Assembly: GCF_023715415.1 (NCBI RefSeq)
Contig: NZ_JAMBOB010000007.1
Coordinates: 248,001 to 312,000, forward strand
DNA: 64,000 nt
Origin: Neobacillus niacini
GTDB taxonomy: Bacteria; Bacillota; Bacilli; Bacillales; Cytobacillaceae
Reading direction: 5' to 3'
Shown: piece after piece, positions 62,938-64,000 of the stretch
How positions within the stretch are numbered: position 1 is the stretch's first letter
Layout of the letters: each line of letters starts with the position of its first letter
The notes under the pieces: generated by a model
What the model saw: only the letters and a program-made list of their open reading frames with translations
Databases searched by the model: none
Told to the model about the DNA's origin: nothing
Position numbers and translations under genes: made by a program

Positions 62938-63648
62938 TTGAACGTTTGTAATGAAGAGACACTTGATCAGTATATTCCTTTAGTTCAGATGGTAGTGGGG
63001 CAAATGAAAAAAAGATTATCCGATCAAGCAGATGAAAAAGACCTTTTCTCATCTGGGCTGACGGGATTATGGGATGCAAGCAGGAAGTTTGATTCAAACC
63101 TTGGTGTCAAATTCGAAACGTATGCTGTTCAAAGAATACGAGGTGCAATCCTTGATGGTTTAAGACAATCGGATCCTGCTTCAAGGACGTTACGGAAAAA
63201 GGAAAAAGTCATTAGACAAGCCTTAGATACAGTAGAGCAATCCCTCATGCGCAAGCCGACGCGACAAGAAATAAGCGATTACCTAGGAATGGATGTAAGT
63301 GAATATGAGCAGACTCTAGTGCAGATATCCTATATACAGCAAGATTCACTGGACAAACCTGTTGGAGAAATGGATAAGAGTAATTCAAATTATCACCAAA
63401 TCGAAGATCATTATTTTCAGAAGCAAGATGAATGGCTTGAGGCAAAAGAACGGAAAAAAATCCTAGCTTCTCTGATCGATGAATTACCCGAAAGAGAAAA
63501 GCAAATCCTTTCCTTAATATATTTTGAGAATTTGAGCTTAACCGATGTAAGTAAAATCTTTGACGTACACAAATCACGAATCTCTCAAATTCATGCTCGT
63601 ATTCTTAAAAAGTTACGGACAGCCATCGAGGAACAGGGCATCTTGTAG
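62938..63648 (+). CDS. sigD: Flagellar sigma factor sigma-D
   Basis: About 236 residues. TTG 62938 is chosen for GAGGGGGG upstream; the longer frame from 62899 has weak translation signals. Sigma-70 regions 2 (KDLFSSGLTGLWDASRKFD; YAVQRIRGAILDGLR), 3 and 4 (LSLTDVSKIFDVHKSRISQIH) are present. It reads the GCCGATA promoters seen in the window and is inhibited by FlgM. In B. subtilis cheBAWCD precede sigD; here it follows flhG directly. Confidence 0.93.
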   Translation: MNVCNEETLDQYIPLVQMVVGQMKKRLSDQADEKDLFSSGLTGLWDASRKFDSNLGVKFETYAVQRIRGAILDGLRQSDPASRTLRKKEKVIRQALDTVEQSLMRKPTRQEISDYLGMDVSEYEQTLVQISYIQQDSLDKPVGEMDKSNSNYHQIEDHYFQKQDEWLEAKERKKILASLIDELPEREKQILSLIYFENLSLTDVSKIFDVHKSRISQIHARILKKLRTAIEEQGIL

Positions 63649-63706
63649 GGTGCCTGTCACCACTGAATGGTGTCGATTGGTAACCGTGGGGACGGTTCTG
63701 ATGGCT
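63649..63706. repeat. GGTGCCTGTCACC motif and dispersed repeat half-unit
   Basis: GGTGCCTGTCACC begins at the sigD stop, then ACCGTGGGGACGGTTCTG is the left arm of the dispersed repeat. The right arm is missing. Confidence 0.7.
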
Positions 63707-64000
63707 TTTTTCTCTTTGGAAGTAAAAATAGACAAGTCAGTACCAACTTTAAATGTCTCATTTAATCATTCAGTCATAACTGATCGAAACCATAAATTAG
63801 TTCCAATAAAAGCTTTTGTTGCAGCAGATGATAATTTATCTGGTATTTCCACAATTGAGTTGGTATCCATTATAAGTAACCAACTTGATAACGGAAAAGG
63901 TGATGGCAATACGACTCAAGATATACAAGGTGCTGAATTTGGAATATCTGATACAGACTTTTTAGTACGTACAGAGAGAAACGGCAGCGGAGATCGCATT
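63701..64000 (+). pseudogene. Fragment of an Ig-like surface protein (runs off edge)
   Basis: An open frame of 100 codons from ATG 63701 to the window end. The encoded part (KIDKSVPTLNVSF ... ADDNLSGISTIEL) is an internal or C-terminal Ig-like segment of a secreted repeat protein, of the kind seen at 39620-40350. There is no ribosome binding site and no signal peptide, and it starts inside the dispersed repeat, so the 5' part of the gene seems lost. Confidence 0.6.

Noticed and set aside
1-64000. CRISPR arrays, tRNA or rRNA genes
   Set aside because: No regularly spaced direct repeats and no tRNA or rRNA signatures were seen.

Overview
The window looks like chromosomal DNA of a low-GC Bacillaceae bacterium (Bacillus/Neobacillus-like). 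Evidence is AGGAGG-type ribosome binding sites, frequent TTG/GTG starts, YaaR, YvrJ, DUF5317 and YvgN-type genes, Bacillus-type sigma-D promoters (TAAA-N15/16-GCCGATA) and Bacillus-style flagellar genes. No rRNA, tRNA or CRISPR array was seen.

Positions 1-13 kb are accessory and repeat-rich. They hold the end of a P-loop ATPase gene; two ridA copies, one split by a TnpB-only IS200/IS605-type element that still carries its guide-RNA end; a duplicated DUF1659-DUF2922 cassette (one copy followed by a YvrJ gene); an IS110-family transposase with a structured 200-nt downstream region; a phosphoglycerate dehydrogenase gene behind a ZTP (pfl) riboswitch and terminator; and small metabolic genes (VOC protein, YedF-like protein, Gfo/Idh/MocA oxidoreductase). 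A dispersed palindromic repeat with core GGGGACGGTTCTTGTGGTC sits in many gaps between genes.

Positions 13-21.4 kb carry a VCBS/FG-GAP protein with a divergent beta-rich neighbour, a sugar-related group (NAD epimerase, aldo/keto reductase, GH120 beta-xylosidase, divergent AraC regulator) and a DUF4145 protein.

Positions 21.5-26.5 kb form a cyclic-di-GMP region: a riboswitch-controlled 53-aa ORF, a membrane GGDEF/HD-GYP protein in an operon with DUF5317 and a 35-aa overlapping membrane peptide, a second c-di-GMP-I riboswitch in front of a 45-aa membrane protein, and a C39-like peptidase.

Positions 26.6-63.6 kb are a nearly complete flagellar locus: an orphan flgN-like gene, motAB, yaaR, flhO-flhP, a PilZ gene, flgM-flgN-flgK-flgL, hag, a 1551-aa repeat protein under a third c-di-GMP-I riboswitch, fliD, a glucosaminidase-like protein, fliK-flgD-flgE-fliM-fliN-fliT-fliS, then flgB-flgC-fliEFGHIJ-fliN2-fliOPQR-flhB-flhA-flhF-flhG-sigD. 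No chemotaxis genes, fliL, fliW or csrA are inside it. FliM lacks the N-terminal CheY-binding peptide, which instead sits on a short FliY-like FliN without the CheC-like phosphatase domain. A coherent reading, which is inference, is that sigma-D/FlgM controls flagella while c-di-GMP (made or degraded by the GGDEF/HD-GYP protein, sensed by PilZ and three riboswitches) controls a large secreted repeat protein encoded between flagellin and the filament cap. The window ends in a fragment of an Ig-like surface protein behind a dispersed repeat.
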